From: JAVBOJ01 sp031550755
GTDB lineage: Bacteria; Bacillota; Clostridia; Oscillospirales; UBA929
DNA length: 26,969 nucleotides
Assembly: GCA_031550755.1 (NCBI GenBank)
Contig: JAVBOJ010000116.1
Span: forward strand, 1 to 26,969
Direction: 5' to 3'
In this document: positions 1-6,401 of the stretch, in pieces
Layout: each line of letters begins with the position of its first letter
How positions within the stretch are numbered: the stretch's first letter is position 1
Made by a program: the position numbers and the translations under genes
The notes under the pieces: generated by a model
The model's database searches: none
What the model saw: only the letters and a program-made list of their open reading frames with translations
What the model was told of the DNA's origin: nothing

Positions 1-7
1 AAACGTC

Positions 8-35
8 TTGACAATTGGGCTGGTTTGCGTATAAT
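8..35 (+). promoter_or_regulatory. sigma-A promoter of tRNA-Val
   Basis: A perfect -35 box TTGACA (8-13) and a perfect -10 box TATAAT (30-35) are separated by 16 bases. The tRNA starts 31 bases beyond the -10 box, as expected for a strong constitutive tRNA promoter with a short leader. Confidence 0.88.
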
Positions 36-65
36 AGTATTTGCGGCCAAACGAGGCCGCCACAC

Positions 66-141
66 GGACGCTTAGCTCAGCTGGTAGAGCATCCGCTTGA
101 CGTGCGGATGGTCAGCGGTTCGATTCCGTTAGCGTCCACCA
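66..141 (+). tRNA. tRNA-Val, anticodon GAC
   Basis: The full cloverleaf can be folded by eye. The acceptor stem GGACGCT (66-72) pairs with AGCGTCC (131-137). The D-arm is at 75-90. The anticodon stem TCCGC/GCGGA encloses the loop TTGACGT, so the anticodon is GAC at 99-101, reading the valine codon GTC. The T-arm loop is TTCGATT. The discriminator A138 is followed by an encoded CCA (139-141). It is a single gene, not part of a cluster within this window. Confidence 0.96.
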
Positions 142-146
142 TGGGC

Positions 147-186
147 AGTCCCTGTAGCCGTAAGGCCGCAGGGACTTTTCTTTTCT
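147..186 (+). terminator. intrinsic terminator after tRNA-Val
   Basis: AGTCCCTG (147-154) pairs perfectly with CAGGGACT (169-176) and is followed by a T-rich run TTTCTTTTCTT. It sits six bases after the tRNA CCA end, so the tRNA appears to be transcribed alone. Confidence 0.85.
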
Positions 187-268
187 TCGTTGCGACTTTG
201 TTTTACCCCAAAGACCGCGCCGGACAAGCTGAAAACCGTGCTGCGACATCCGATCAGGAGGGCATAGT

Positions 269-757
269 ATGGCGAAAAAACTGCGTAAAATGCTGGGCGG
301 CAGGGAAGCGCCGTGTACACAGACGCTGCTTGACCTGATCGACGAGCGGGGCAAGCCGGTGGTCTGCCGCTGGTGTCTCGACTACGCCGAGGCGCATTTT
401 CTCCCGATTTTTGAGAGGCGATGCCCCGGCGACGACCGCCCGCGCCGCGCGCTGGCCGCTGCGCGCGAATATCTTGCGGGCAGGGCGAAATTCCCCGAGG
501 TCAAAGACATCATCTGGTACGCCGCCGACCGGGCGGAGGTCGATCCCGTCGTGCAGGCGGCGGAGAATGCCGTCGGTCAGGCCGCATCCGTCGTGCGTCA
601 TCCCAGCCGGTGGCACGCCATCGCGGTGTATTTTTACGGCGCGGCGGCGGTCGCGTATGACCGGCTTGGGCAGCAGGCCGGCGACGAGGCATACAACGCG
701 GCCGCGGAGCGGCTATGCGCGGATATGACAACGGCGTTGCGTGACATGGTCACGTAA
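269..757 (+). CDS. Imm-5-like putative immunity protein
   Basis: A 162-residue soluble protein with no signal peptide or membrane segment. The N-terminal half carries a Cys-x2-Cys (residues 33-36, CRWC) and a stretch reading FERRCPGDDRPRRAL (about 48-62). The D-x-RPR-x-A pattern is characteristic of the Imm-5-like / putative immunity protein family, whose members are often annotated only as hypothetical. A clear AGGAGG lies just upstream of the ATG. The gene stands alone between the tRNA terminator and the convergent sigF, with no polymorphic toxin beside it, so an immunity function is family inference only. GTGAC/GTCAC at the end of the gene can form a small hairpin. The family call is moderately sure, the function is not known. 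Confidence 0.72.
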   Translation: MAKKLRKMLGGREAPCTQTLLDLIDERGKPVVCRWCLDYAEAHFLPIFERRCPGDDRPRRALAAAREYLAGRAKFPEVKDIIWYAADRAEVDPVVQAAENAVGQAASVVRHPSRWHAIAVYFYGAAAVAYDRLGQQAGDEAYNAAAERLCADMTTALRDMVT

Positions 758-826
758 CGCCGTTTAGATCGAAAACAAACATACACGGCCCTCACGGCTT
801 CGCAAGCTGTGATCCAGCCCTCGTTT

Positions 827-851
827 GCGGACAAACCGGAGGTTTGTCCGC
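827..851. terminator. hairpin between convergent genes
   Basis: GCGGACAAACC (827-837) and GGTTTGTCCGC (841-851) form a perfect 11-bp stem with a GGA loop. It lies six bases beyond the sigF stop and could terminate sigF transcription, but neither side has a long T-run. A second weaker hairpin, TCACGGCTT/AAGCTGTGA (792-812), lies beside it. Probably a bidirectional termination zone. Confidence 0.5.
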
Positions 852-856
852 ACTCT

Positions 857-1558
857 TTACCCCAGCTTTTTTCGGATCAGCTCCACCGCGCGGCGCTCCA
901 GCCGCGAGATCTGTACCTGGGAAACGCCCAAGATGCGCGCGGTTTTTTCCTGGGTCAGCCCGCGGAAAAACCGCAGGGAAATGACGGTTTTTTCCCGCTC
1001 GGGCAGCCGCGCCACCACCTCGCGCAGCGCCACATGCTCGACAATCGCGTCCTCAATGCCGCCGTCGCCCAGCACCCCTTCCAGCGTCAGGCCGTCGTCG
1101 CCGTTTTCCCGTTGCAGCGATTCTGTGGGAGCGGCGGCGATTTCAGCGCCGGCAATCTCCTCCGCCCGAATGCCCAAGGCTTCCGACAGCTCGGAGAGAA
1201 GCGGTTCGCGTCCCAGCGACTGACACAAAGCCTCCCGTGCTCCCCGGATGGTGTGCGACAGCTCCTTGACGCTGCGGCTGACCTTGACCGGGCCGTCGTC
1301 GCGCAGAAACCGGCGGATTTCGCCGGCAATTTTGGGCACGGCATAGGTGGAAAACTGGGTGCCGAAGGACTCGTCATAACCCTGCACCGCCTTCAAAAAC
1401 CCCAGACAGCCGAGCTGATAGAGGTCATCCGGCTCGGCGCCCCGGCCAAAAAACCGCCGTGCCACACTCCAGATCAGGCCGGTGTTTTCCTGCACCATGC
1501 GCGCGCAGGCGTCCCGGTCGCCGGCCTGCGCCGCCTTGACCAGTTGGAGAGCGTTCAC
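857..1558 (-). CDS. sigF: RNA polymerase sporulation sigma factor SigF
   Basis: A 233-residue sigma-70 family protein. It directs forespore-specific transcription after asymmetric septation. Region 2 is recognisable around residues 40-100 (DDLYQLGCLGFLKAVQGYD, then FSTYAVPKIAGEIRRFLRDDG). The region 4 helix-turn-helix lies at about 185-230 (LPEREKTVISLRFFRGLTQEKTA, then ILGVSQVQISRLERRA). Length and order match SigF/SigG-type factors, and position directly after spoIIAA-spoIIAB makes it SigF rather than SigG. The GTG start overlaps the spoIIAB stop by four bases (GTGA), so the two are translationally coupled, as is usual for a sigma factor and its anti-sigma factor. A GGGAGGGAG ribosome binding site lies upstream, inside the end of spoIIAB. 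Confidence 0.95.
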   Translation of the reverse strand: MNALQLVKAAQAGDRDACARMVQENTGLIWSVARRFFGRGAEPDDLYQLGCLGFLKAVQGYDESFGTQFSTYAVPKIAGEIRRFLRDDGPVKVSRSVKELSHTIRGAREALCQSLGREPLLSELSEALGIRAEEIAGAEIAAAPTESLQRENGDDGLTLEGVLGDGGIEDAIVEHVALREVVARLPEREKTVISLRFFRGLTQEKTARILGVSQVQISRLERRAVELIRKKLG

Positions 1559-2004
1559 GCCCGCTCCCTCCCGCCCATGCGCGGGAGGATCCGGCGGCGC
1601 ATGGTGACCGTTGTGCCCCCTCCCGGCTTGGACTTGACCTTCAGGCTGTCCATAAAGCTCTCCATGATGGTAAAACCCATGCCGGAGCGGTCGCTGCCGC
1701 CGGTGGTATACATCGGCTCACGGGCCTGTCCCACGTCAAAAATGCCGCGTCCCCGATCACGCACCACAATTTCCAGGCTGTGGTCGTCAAACAGCCGCGC
1801 CCGCAGGAAAATCTGACCGATTTCGTCGGGGTAGGCGTGGACAATGCAGTTGGTGACCGCCTCGCTGACCGCCGTTTTGATGTCGCCCAGCTCGTCCAGA
1901 GTCGGATCGAGCTGCGCGGCAAAGCACGCCACCGCGCTGCGGGCGAACGCCTCATTGGCCGAACGGCTGGGAAACTGGAGCCTTACTTCGTTTGTCATCT
2001 TCAT
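1555..2004 (-). CDS. spoIIAB: anti-sigma-F factor / serine kinase SpoIIAB
   Basis: A 149-residue GHKL-fold ATP-binding kinase. It binds and inactivates SigF and phosphorylates SpoIIAA. The N box is AVSEAVTNCIVHAYPD (about 45-60). The G1 box is RDRGRGIFD (about 82-90). The G2 part is RSGMGFTIMESFMD (about 106-119). Length is standard. GAGAGGG lies before the ATG at 2004, and a second in-frame ATG two codons on is an alternative start. The gene lies 15 bases after spoIIAA and overlaps sigF, giving the classic spoIIAA-spoIIAB-sigF order. Confidence 0.95.
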   Translation of the reverse strand: MKMTNEVRLQFPSRSANEAFARSAVACFAAQLDPTLDELGDIKTAVSEAVTNCIVHAYPDEIGQIFLRARLFDDHSLEIVVRDRGRGIFDVGQAREPMYTTGGSDRSGMGFTIMESFMDSLKVKSKPGGGTTVTMRRRILPRMGGRERA

Positions 2005-2019
2005 TATGTACCGCCCTCT

Positions 2020-2328
2020 CTACTGCGCTATTTTGACGACGCGCTGGAGCTGCGCCGCCGCAAAAACCCGGCCGGCCTGCGCCGGCACATGGGACACAAT
2101 CAGTTCGCCGCCCAGCTCGCGCATCCGGCGGTGCGCGTCGAGCACCACGGCGATGCCCGAGCTGTCCATAAAGCCCACCCGGCTCATGTCGAGCTGACAG
2201 ACCCGGGGCAGGCGGGTGTCAATGGCCTGCGCGATCTGGCGCACCGTCTCGCGGGCGGCGTGGTGGTCGAGCTCGCCCGAGAGCGCAACGGTCAGGACGC
2301 CGTCGTTCTGTTTGCAGCTTACCTGCAT
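2020..2328 (-). CDS. spoIIAA: anti-sigma-F factor antagonist SpoIIAA
   Basis: A 102-residue STAS-domain protein. When dephosphorylated it binds SpoIIAB and frees SigF. The hallmark segment VGFMDSSGIAVVLDAHRRM (about 51-69) contains the phosphorylated serine, most probably Ser57 by alignment with Ser58 of B. subtilis. A perfect AGGAGG sits eight bases before the ATG. First gene of the sigma-F operon. In B. subtilis this operon is transcribed by sigma-H, but I could not find a convincing AGGAATT/GAAT pair in the 127 bases upstream. Confidence 0.95.
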   Translation of the reverse strand: MQVSCKQNDGVLTVALSGELDHHAARETVRQIAQAIDTRLPRVCQLDMSRVGFMDSSGIAVVLDAHRRMRELGGELIVSHVPAQAGRVFAAAQLQRVVKIAQ

Positions 2329-2366
2329 ATTGTTTGCCTCCTATGTACGGTTTTTTGCATAAAAAG

Positions 2367-2403
2367 ATACACCAGACTGGAAAATCATTCCAATCAGGTG
2401 TAT
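2367..2403 (-). terminator. symmetrical hairpin upstream of spoIIAA
   Basis: ATACACC (2367-2373) pairs with GGTGTAT (2397-2403), and TGGAA (2378-2382) pairs with TTCCA (2388-2392), all around the same centre at 2385, leaving a four-base internal loop on each side. On the minus strand the stem is followed by CTTTTT, so it probably ends transcription from the zinc-ribbon/efp operon before spoIIAA. The symmetry would also suit a protein operator. A TATAAT-like hexamer overlaps its edge (2402-2407, minus strand) without a matching -35 box. Confidence 0.55.
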
Positions 2404-2456
2404 TATAAGCGGACAAGCCGGTCTTATTTTGTCGCAAAAGAGGGGAGCGCCGGAGA

Positions 2457-2639
2457 TTACTCATCTTTCCCCTCGGGGTCGAGGTCAAACGCCAGCAGCT
2501 CGCCGCATTCGTCGCAGCGGACACTGCCGCGCGGGGCGGCGGAGGAGGCGAGGGTGAATATCACCATGTGGCCGCAGCCGCATCTGATAGCGCAAGAGGT
2601 AGGGCCGTCGTCGCCGGAGCAATTGTATCGTGGGTTCAT
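2457..2639 (-). CDS. small zinc-ribbon protein, paralogue of the CD1247-type C-terminus
   Basis: A 60-residue protein with six cysteines. A C-x-C pair (20, 22, in CGCGHMVIF) and a C-x2-C pair (42, 45, in RCDECGELLAFDLD) look like a zinc ribbon. The segment from RGSVRCDECGELLAFDLD closely resembles the C-terminal RGSVKCEGCGELLEFDID of the adjacent upstream gene, so the two look like relatives by duplication. I chose the second in-frame ATG (2639) because GAAAGG stands eight bases before it, while the ATG 18 bases upstream has no ribosome binding site and lies close to a hairpin. Function unknown. It lies 58 bases from its relative, probably in the same transcript. Confidence 0.7.
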   Translation of the reverse strand: MNPRYNCSGDDGPTSCAIRCGCGHMVIFTLASSAAPRGSVRCDECGELLAFDLDPEGKDE

Positions 2640-2661
2640 AGAACGTACCTTTCGCAATGCA

Positions 2662-2696
2662 AACAGTGCCTGATGGAGACCCCATCAGGCACTGTT
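2662..2696 (-). terminator. 15-bp perfect hairpin after the CD1247-type gene
   Basis: AACAGTGCCTGATGG (2662-2676) and CCATCAGGCACTGTT (2682-2696) are perfect complements around a five-base loop, starting one base after the stop codon of the upstream gene. The T-run on the minus strand is short, so it may be only a partial terminator or an mRNA 3'-end stabiliser between the two zinc-ribbon genes. Confidence 0.65.
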
Positions 2697-2697
2697 A

Positions 2698-3204
2698 TTA
2701 CTCTTCCTCGTGGTGATGGCAGTGGTCGCAGTCGGGATCGTCACAGCCGTCAATGTCGAACTCCAGCAGCTCGCCGCAGCCCTCGCACTTGACGCTACCG
2801 CGCTCGAGCATCTCCTCGTCCAGCACGATTTCCTGCGAACAGGCGGGACATTTGACCTCGTAGAGGATCTCCGCGTCGTCGTCCTCATCCTCGTCGTCGT
2901 GGTCGTGATGATGGTCATGATCGTCCAGCACGGTCTCGAAAAACTCTTCCAGCCCGTCGGCCATTTCGGAGATGTCCTCCTCCAGCTCTTCCAGACGGTC
3001 ATCCAGATCGGCGACCTCGTCGGACAGAGACTCGACCTCCTCGCCGTTTCTGCGGGAGATGTCCTCCATGTCGTGCAGGGTCTCGGCCATGTCCTCCAGC
3101 AGATCCAGCATGGCCAGCAGCACCTTGCCCTCGGGCGTGTCTTCACGGAGGGAGAGCCCTTCGGCCAACCCCTTGACATAGCCCAGTTTTTTCAAATAGC
3201 TCAT
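2698..3204 (-). CDS. CD1247 N-terminal domain protein with zinc ribbon
   Basis: A 168-residue protein. The N-terminus, MSYLKKLGYVKGLAEGL, is the signature of the CD1247 N-terminal domain found in Clostridia. An acidic coiled-coil stretch follows (about 35-92). Next comes an Asp/His block (94-110: D, H and E only). A zinc ribbon follows with Cys119, Cys122, Cys140 and Cys143, and the tail contains three more cysteines and several histidines (154-165). The start at 3204 was chosen because AAAGGG lies eight bases upstream and the protein then begins at the conserved N-terminus. An ATG 51 bases further up would overlap efp. It follows efp by four bases. Metal binding is likely from the residues, but the biological role is unknown. 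Confidence 0.85.
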   Translation of the reverse strand: MSYLKKLGYVKGLAEGLSLREDTPEGKVLLAMLDLLEDMAETLHDMEDISRRNGEEVESLSDEVADLDDRLEELEEDISEMADGLEEFFETVLDDHDHHHDHDDEDEDDDAEILYEVKCPACSQEIVLDEEMLERGSVKCEGCGELLEFDIDGCDDPDCDHCHHHEEE

Positions 3205-3208
3205 TAGA

Positions 3209-3772
3209 TTACCCTTTTGCCCTTTCCAGATACTCGCCGGTGCGAGTATCCACACGAATCATATCGCCTTCATTGATAAACAGCGGCACGCGCACAATGG
3301 CACCTGTGTCCACCGTGGCGGGCTTGAGGACGTTGGTGGCGGTATCGCCGCGGGCGCCCGGCTCGGTGGCGGTGATCCGCAGCTCCACAAAGTTGGGCGG
3401 CTCGACGTTGAACACCTTGCCCTTATACGAAACCACCTTCACCACCATGTTTTCCTTGACGAACTGGAAGCCGTCGCCCAGCACGTCGCGGCCGATGGGA
3501 ATCTGCTCGTAGGTCTCATTGTCCATAAAATAGTGCAGGCCGTCGTCTTCGTAGAGATACTGCATATCACGACGCTCCACATACGCGTTTTCAAACTTAT
3601 CGGTTGGATTGAAGGTGCGCTCCACCACGCCGCCGCCGATTACGTTTTTGAGCTTGCAGCGCACAAACGCCGCGCCCTTGCCCGGCTTGACGTGCTGGAA
3701 TTCCACCACCTGCATAACTTGTCCGTCCATTTCAAAGGTGACGCCATTGCGAAAATCGCCTGCTGAAACCAT
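3209..3772 (-). CDS. efp: elongation factor P
   Basis: A 187-residue translation factor that relieves ribosome stalling at polyproline stretches. The three beta-barrel domains are recognisable. MVSAGDFRNGVTFEMDGQ opens the KOW-like domain, with EFQHVKPGKGAAFVRCKL, whose lysine (PGKG) is the tip residue that is modified in some bacteria. The conserved EFP C-terminal part is VELRITATEPGARGDTA with TVDTGAIVRVPLFINEGD. The start at 3772 gives the normal family length and has GGAGG eight bases upstream. An in-frame ATG at 3889 would add 39 unrelated residues. Confidence 0.97.
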   Translation of the reverse strand: MVSAGDFRNGVTFEMDGQVMQVVEFQHVKPGKGAAFVRCKLKNVIGGGVVERTFNPTDKFENAYVERRDMQYLYEDDGLHYFMDNETYEQIPIGRDVLGDGFQFVKENMVVKVVSYKGKVFNVEPPNFVELRITATEPGARGDTATNVLKPATVDTGAIVRVPLFINEGDMIRVDTRTGEYLERAKG

Positions 3773-3816
3773 ACAATTAACCTCCACGGGTAAAAATTTG
3801 ACCAATTCCTCCCCAT

Positions 3817-3845
3817 ATTCTATACGGTTTCCCGCCGTTTGGCAA
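3817..3845 (-). promoter_or_regulatory. sigma-A promoter of efp
   Basis: On the minus strand TTGCCA (3840-3845) and TAGAAT (3817-3822) are separated by exactly 17 bases. The efp start codon lies about 45 bases downstream. This would also drive the CD1247-type gene. Confidence 0.65.
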
Positions 3846-3875
3846 GAGTTTTGTTTTTGATCTTCCGTCGAGCCG

Positions 3876-4478
3876 TTATTTAACCGCATCCATCAAAAAA
3901 AGCGACGCGTCCTGGCCCATAAAGAGGTTCTCGCCGTGATAAAAGGTTTCGGAACACACGGCGGCGAAGCCCAGCCGTTTGAGCAGAGACATCAGATCGT
4001 CCTGTACAAAGCCGTTGTGTACCTCGGAGGATACGACGGCCTCGTTTTTGTCAAAGTCCACGATCAGCAGATGCCCGCCCTCGCGCAGCGCCGCGTACAG
4101 CCGCGCCAGCAGTGGCTCAATGTCCCGGATGTGCAGCAGCACCTGCGCCATGAGGATGTAATCGGCCTGTATATCAGAAGGGGAGTCCTCCTCAAAATCA
4201 CAGCACAGCACCTCGGCGTTTGGAATCCGCGCCCGGCGCAGCTTTTGCCGGACAACCTCCACCATATTGGCCGACGCGTCCAAAAATAGGACGGAGCGGA
4301 AGTCCTCCAGCAGTTTGAGCCCGACCAGACCGGTGCCGCAGCCGAAGTCGATCGCACTTTTTTGGGCTCCGTTTTCAATCCGGGGGCGAATGGCATCGGC
4401 GATGATGTTGGTGACCCTGACGCGTTCGGGCGTATCATACTGGCCGGCCACAAGGTCAAATTTTTCGATGTTTCCCAT
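3876..4478 (-). CDS. class I SAM-dependent methyltransferase
   Basis: A 200-residue Rossmann-fold methyltransferase. Motif I is AIDFGCGTGLVGLKLLE (about 42-58), which binds S-adenosylmethionine. FLDASANMVEVVRQK (about 65-79) holds the acidic residue after strand 2. ADYILMAQVLLHI (about 105-117) and GGHLLIVDFDKNE follow. The substrate cannot be read from sequence. An AGGAGG lies eight bases before the ATG. It is upstream of efp on the same strand with a gap of about 100 bases holding its own efp promoter, so it is probably a separate unit. Confidence 0.85.
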   Translation of the reverse strand: MGNIEKFDLVAGQYDTPERVRVTNIIADAIRPRIENGAQKSAIDFGCGTGLVGLKLLEDFRSVLFLDASANMVEVVRQKLRRARIPNAEVLCCDFEEDSPSDIQADYILMAQVLLHIRDIEPLLARLYAALREGGHLLIVDFDKNEAVVSSEVHNGFVQDDLMSLLKRLGFAAVCSETFYHGENLFMGQDASLFLMDAVK

Positions 4479-4513
4479 GGGGGTGCCTCCTGTTTCGGGG
4501 ATGGGTGCTGTTG

Positions 4514-4542
4514 ATTATACCATCTCCCCGTCAAAATCTCCA
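4514..4542 (-). promoter_or_regulatory. promoter of the methyltransferase gene
   Basis: On the minus strand a perfect TATAAT (4514-4519) has an extended -10 TGG directly before it. TGGAGA (4537-4542), four of six matches to TTGACA, lies 17 bases upstream. It stands 36 bases before the methyltransferase ATG. Confidence 0.6.
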
Positions 4543-4564
4543 GTCCGGTTTTCAAAAAGGATCA

Positions 4565-4593
4565 TTGACATTCATCTAACAACATGGTAGACT
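4565..4593 (+). promoter_or_regulatory. promoter of the ABC exporter / regulator operon
   Basis: A perfect TTGACA (4565-4570) is followed after 17 bases by TAGACT (4588-4593). The ABC transporter start codon is 57 bases downstream. An ATG at 4584 falls between these boxes, which argues against a translation start there. Confidence 0.65.
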
Positions 4594-4619
4594 TGGGTAA
4601 AGTTAGAAGATCATCTAAC
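4572..4619. promoter_or_regulatory. candidate ArsR-type operator repeats
   Basis: TCATCTAAC occurs twice as a direct repeat, at 4572-4580 inside the promoter spacer and at 4611-4619 just downstream of the expected transcription start. The second copy forms a dyad with GTTAGA (4602-4607), giving GTTAGA-N6-TCTAAC. The operon ends with an ArsR-type regulator, so autoregulation through these sites is a natural inference. Confidence 0.5.
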
Positions 4620-4649
4620 GATATTCGGATCTTGCGGGGAGGGGCTCAC

Positions 4650-6401
4650 ATGAACATTCTCCGAAGGGCAACCGGCCGGTACAAGCTGAACTATACGCGT
4701 TTTTTCCTCACCTTCGCGATGCTGGCCGCGGTGACGGCGGTCGGCGAAATCTTGATCAAACGAGCCACCGGCGAGGTGGGGCAGGCGGCCGTTTCGGTGG
4801 ATACGGCGGCGATTGTGCGCTTTTTGCTGGTGATGGCGGCGCTGACCGGCGCGAAGCTGGTGTTCGGCTCCCTGTCCGCCTATCTGGCCAAGCGTTACGC
4901 GGGCAAGGCGGATTACATATTGCGGCGCGATTTTGTGCGCCATTTCGCGGCGATTCCGTTCAAGGCGCACAGCGCCAAAAACGGCGGCGAAATGCTCTCG
5001 GTTTACACAAACGATCTGCCGAGGACGGTCGCGCTGCTCTCCACCGACATGGCCGACCTGATAACCGAAGCCCTCACCATGGCGGCCTCGCTGGTGTTCA
5101 TGCTGATTCTTCGCCCGGTGGATACGGTCATTTTTGTCGCCATGTTTCCACCGCTGATTTTGGTGCAGATCCTTGTCTCAAAGCCCATCCAGCCCCTGAT
5201 GATCGACGCGTCGGAGAAAAAAGCGCGCTTCAACGCCATTGTCAACGACAGCCTGCAAAATACGGCCACCGTCGTGGCGTACGGGCTGGAGGACACCATG
5301 GAAGCCCGCTATCTCAAGAGCTATGACCAATATTTCGCCGCTGCGAGAAAGCGCATCTCCCTGTACGTGCGGCTCATCATCAGCGGCCTGTTGGCCTCCT
5401 TTATCCCGATGATGTTCATCATCACCTCGTCGGCGCTGGCCGTGGCGGGCAAGACCCTGTCCGTCGGCGGTTTTTTGGCCTATATCACCATCTCCGAATT
5501 CGCTTCCAGCTGGCTGACCATGCTGGCGCAGCGGCTCAACTGGCTGCGTACCAACGCGGCGGGCGCCCGGCGGCTGGAGGATCAGCTGGGCGACAGCCCC
5601 GAGTCGGGCGGCGGCGGGGAAGTGCAGCCGGCGAGTTTGGAGGGAGACCTCGCGGTATCGCTGGAGCGGGTCGATTTTTCCTACAACGAGGGAGCCAAGG
5701 TTCTGTCAGACCTCTCGCTCGCCGTTAAAACCGGCGAGAATATCGCCATTGTCGGCCCCAGCGGCTGCGGGAAAAGCACCGTGCTCAAGCTCATGCTGTC
5801 GCTGTACGAGGCCGACGCGGGCTCGGTGCGGGTGTTCGGGCGGGAGACGCGCGGCGTGTCCAAGGACGCACTGCGCCGGCTGGTTTCCTATGTGCCGCAG
5901 GACAATTTCATGTTTCCCGAGTCGATTCGGGAGAACATCACCTGCGCCGGAACGGCGGGGGATTTGAGCCCGTCCGAGCGGGACGAACGGCTGCGAAAGG
6001 CCGCGCGCGAGGCTGGGATTCTGGAATTTATCGCGGGACTGCCGCAGGGCTTTGACACGGCGCTGGCCGAGGCCGGCGACAATGTATCGGGCGGGCAGAA
6101 GCAGCGCATTGCCATTGCCCGCGCACTGTACCGGGACGCGCCGGTGATCCTGCTGGATGAGGCAACCTCGGCGCTGGATCCCATCACCGAGAAAAATGTC
6201 CTCGACGCCCTGTACGAAAACGAGAAAAACAAGACGACCGTCGTTGTGACCCACCGTCTCGCCGCCGTCTCGGGCTGTGACCGCATCCTCATGATGGAAA
6301 AAGGGAAAATCCTGGAGGAGGGCCGGTTTGACGAGCTGATGGCGCGGCGCGGCGCGTTCGCGGCGCTGTACGAAAAACAATCGAGGGAGGCGTCGCTGTG
6401 A
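4650..6401 (+). CDS. ABC exporter half-transporter, subunit 1
   Basis: A 583-residue fusion of a six-helix membrane domain (about 15-310) and an ATPase domain (about 340-580). Walker A is GPSGCGKST (about 369-377), the Q-loop is YVPQDNFMF, the signature is VSGGQKQ (about 479), Walker B with its catalytic glutamate is VILLDEAT (about 500), and the H-loop is VTHRL. It is therefore a type IV (ABCB-like) exporter half. The start at 4650 has GGGGAGGGG five bases upstream; an upstream ATG at 4584 lies within the promoter. Subunit 2 overlaps its stop by four bases, which indicates a heterodimer. The substrate (drug, peptide or lipid) cannot be told from sequence. Confidence 0.9.
   Translation: MNILRRATGRYKLNYTRFFLTFAMLAAVTAVGEILIKRATGEVGQAAVSVDTAAIVRFLLVMAALTGAKLVFGSLSAYLAKRYAGKADYILRRDFVRHFAAIPFKAHSAKNGGEMLSVYTNDLPRTVALLSTDMADLITEALTMAASLVFMLILRPVDTVIFVAMFPPLILVQILVSKPIQPLMIDASEKKARFNAIVNDSLQNTATVVAYGLEDTMEARYLKSYDQYFAAARKRISLYVRLIISGLLASFIPMMFIITSSALAVAGKTLSVGGFLAYITISEFASSWLTMLAQRLNWLRTNAAGARRLEDQLGDSPESGGGGEVQPASLEGDLAVSLERVDFSYNEGAKVLSDLSLAVKTGENIAIVGPSGCGKSTVLKLMLSLYEADAGSVRVFGRETRGVSKDALRRLVSYVPQDNFMFPESIRENITCAGTAGDLSPSERDERLRKAAREAGILEFIAGLPQGFDTALAEAGDNVSGGQKQRIAIARALYRDAPVILLDEATSALDPITEKNVLDALYENEKNKTTVVVTHRLAAVSGCDRILMMEKGKILEEGRFDELMARRGAFAALYEKQSREASL

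Noticed and set aside
66..145. Attachment site for an integrated element at the tRNA-Val gene
   Set aside because: No integrase and no second copy of the tRNA 3' end were seen in the window.
2329..2456. A sigma-H promoter in front of spoIIAA
   Set aside because: GGAATGA is present on the minus strand, but no AGGA-type -35 box lies at the right distance, so I did not call it.
809..2673. Two long plus-strand open frames opposite sigF, spoIIAB and spoIIAA
   Set aside because: The minus-strand proteins are textbook sporulation proteins with ribosome binding sites and GTGA coupling; the plus-strand frames have neither.
2880..2935. The repeated GTCGTC/ATGATG-type stretch as a DNA repeat or CRISPR-like array
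   Set aside because: It is the coding sequence for the Asp/His-rich run of the CD1247-type protein, with no spacer structure.
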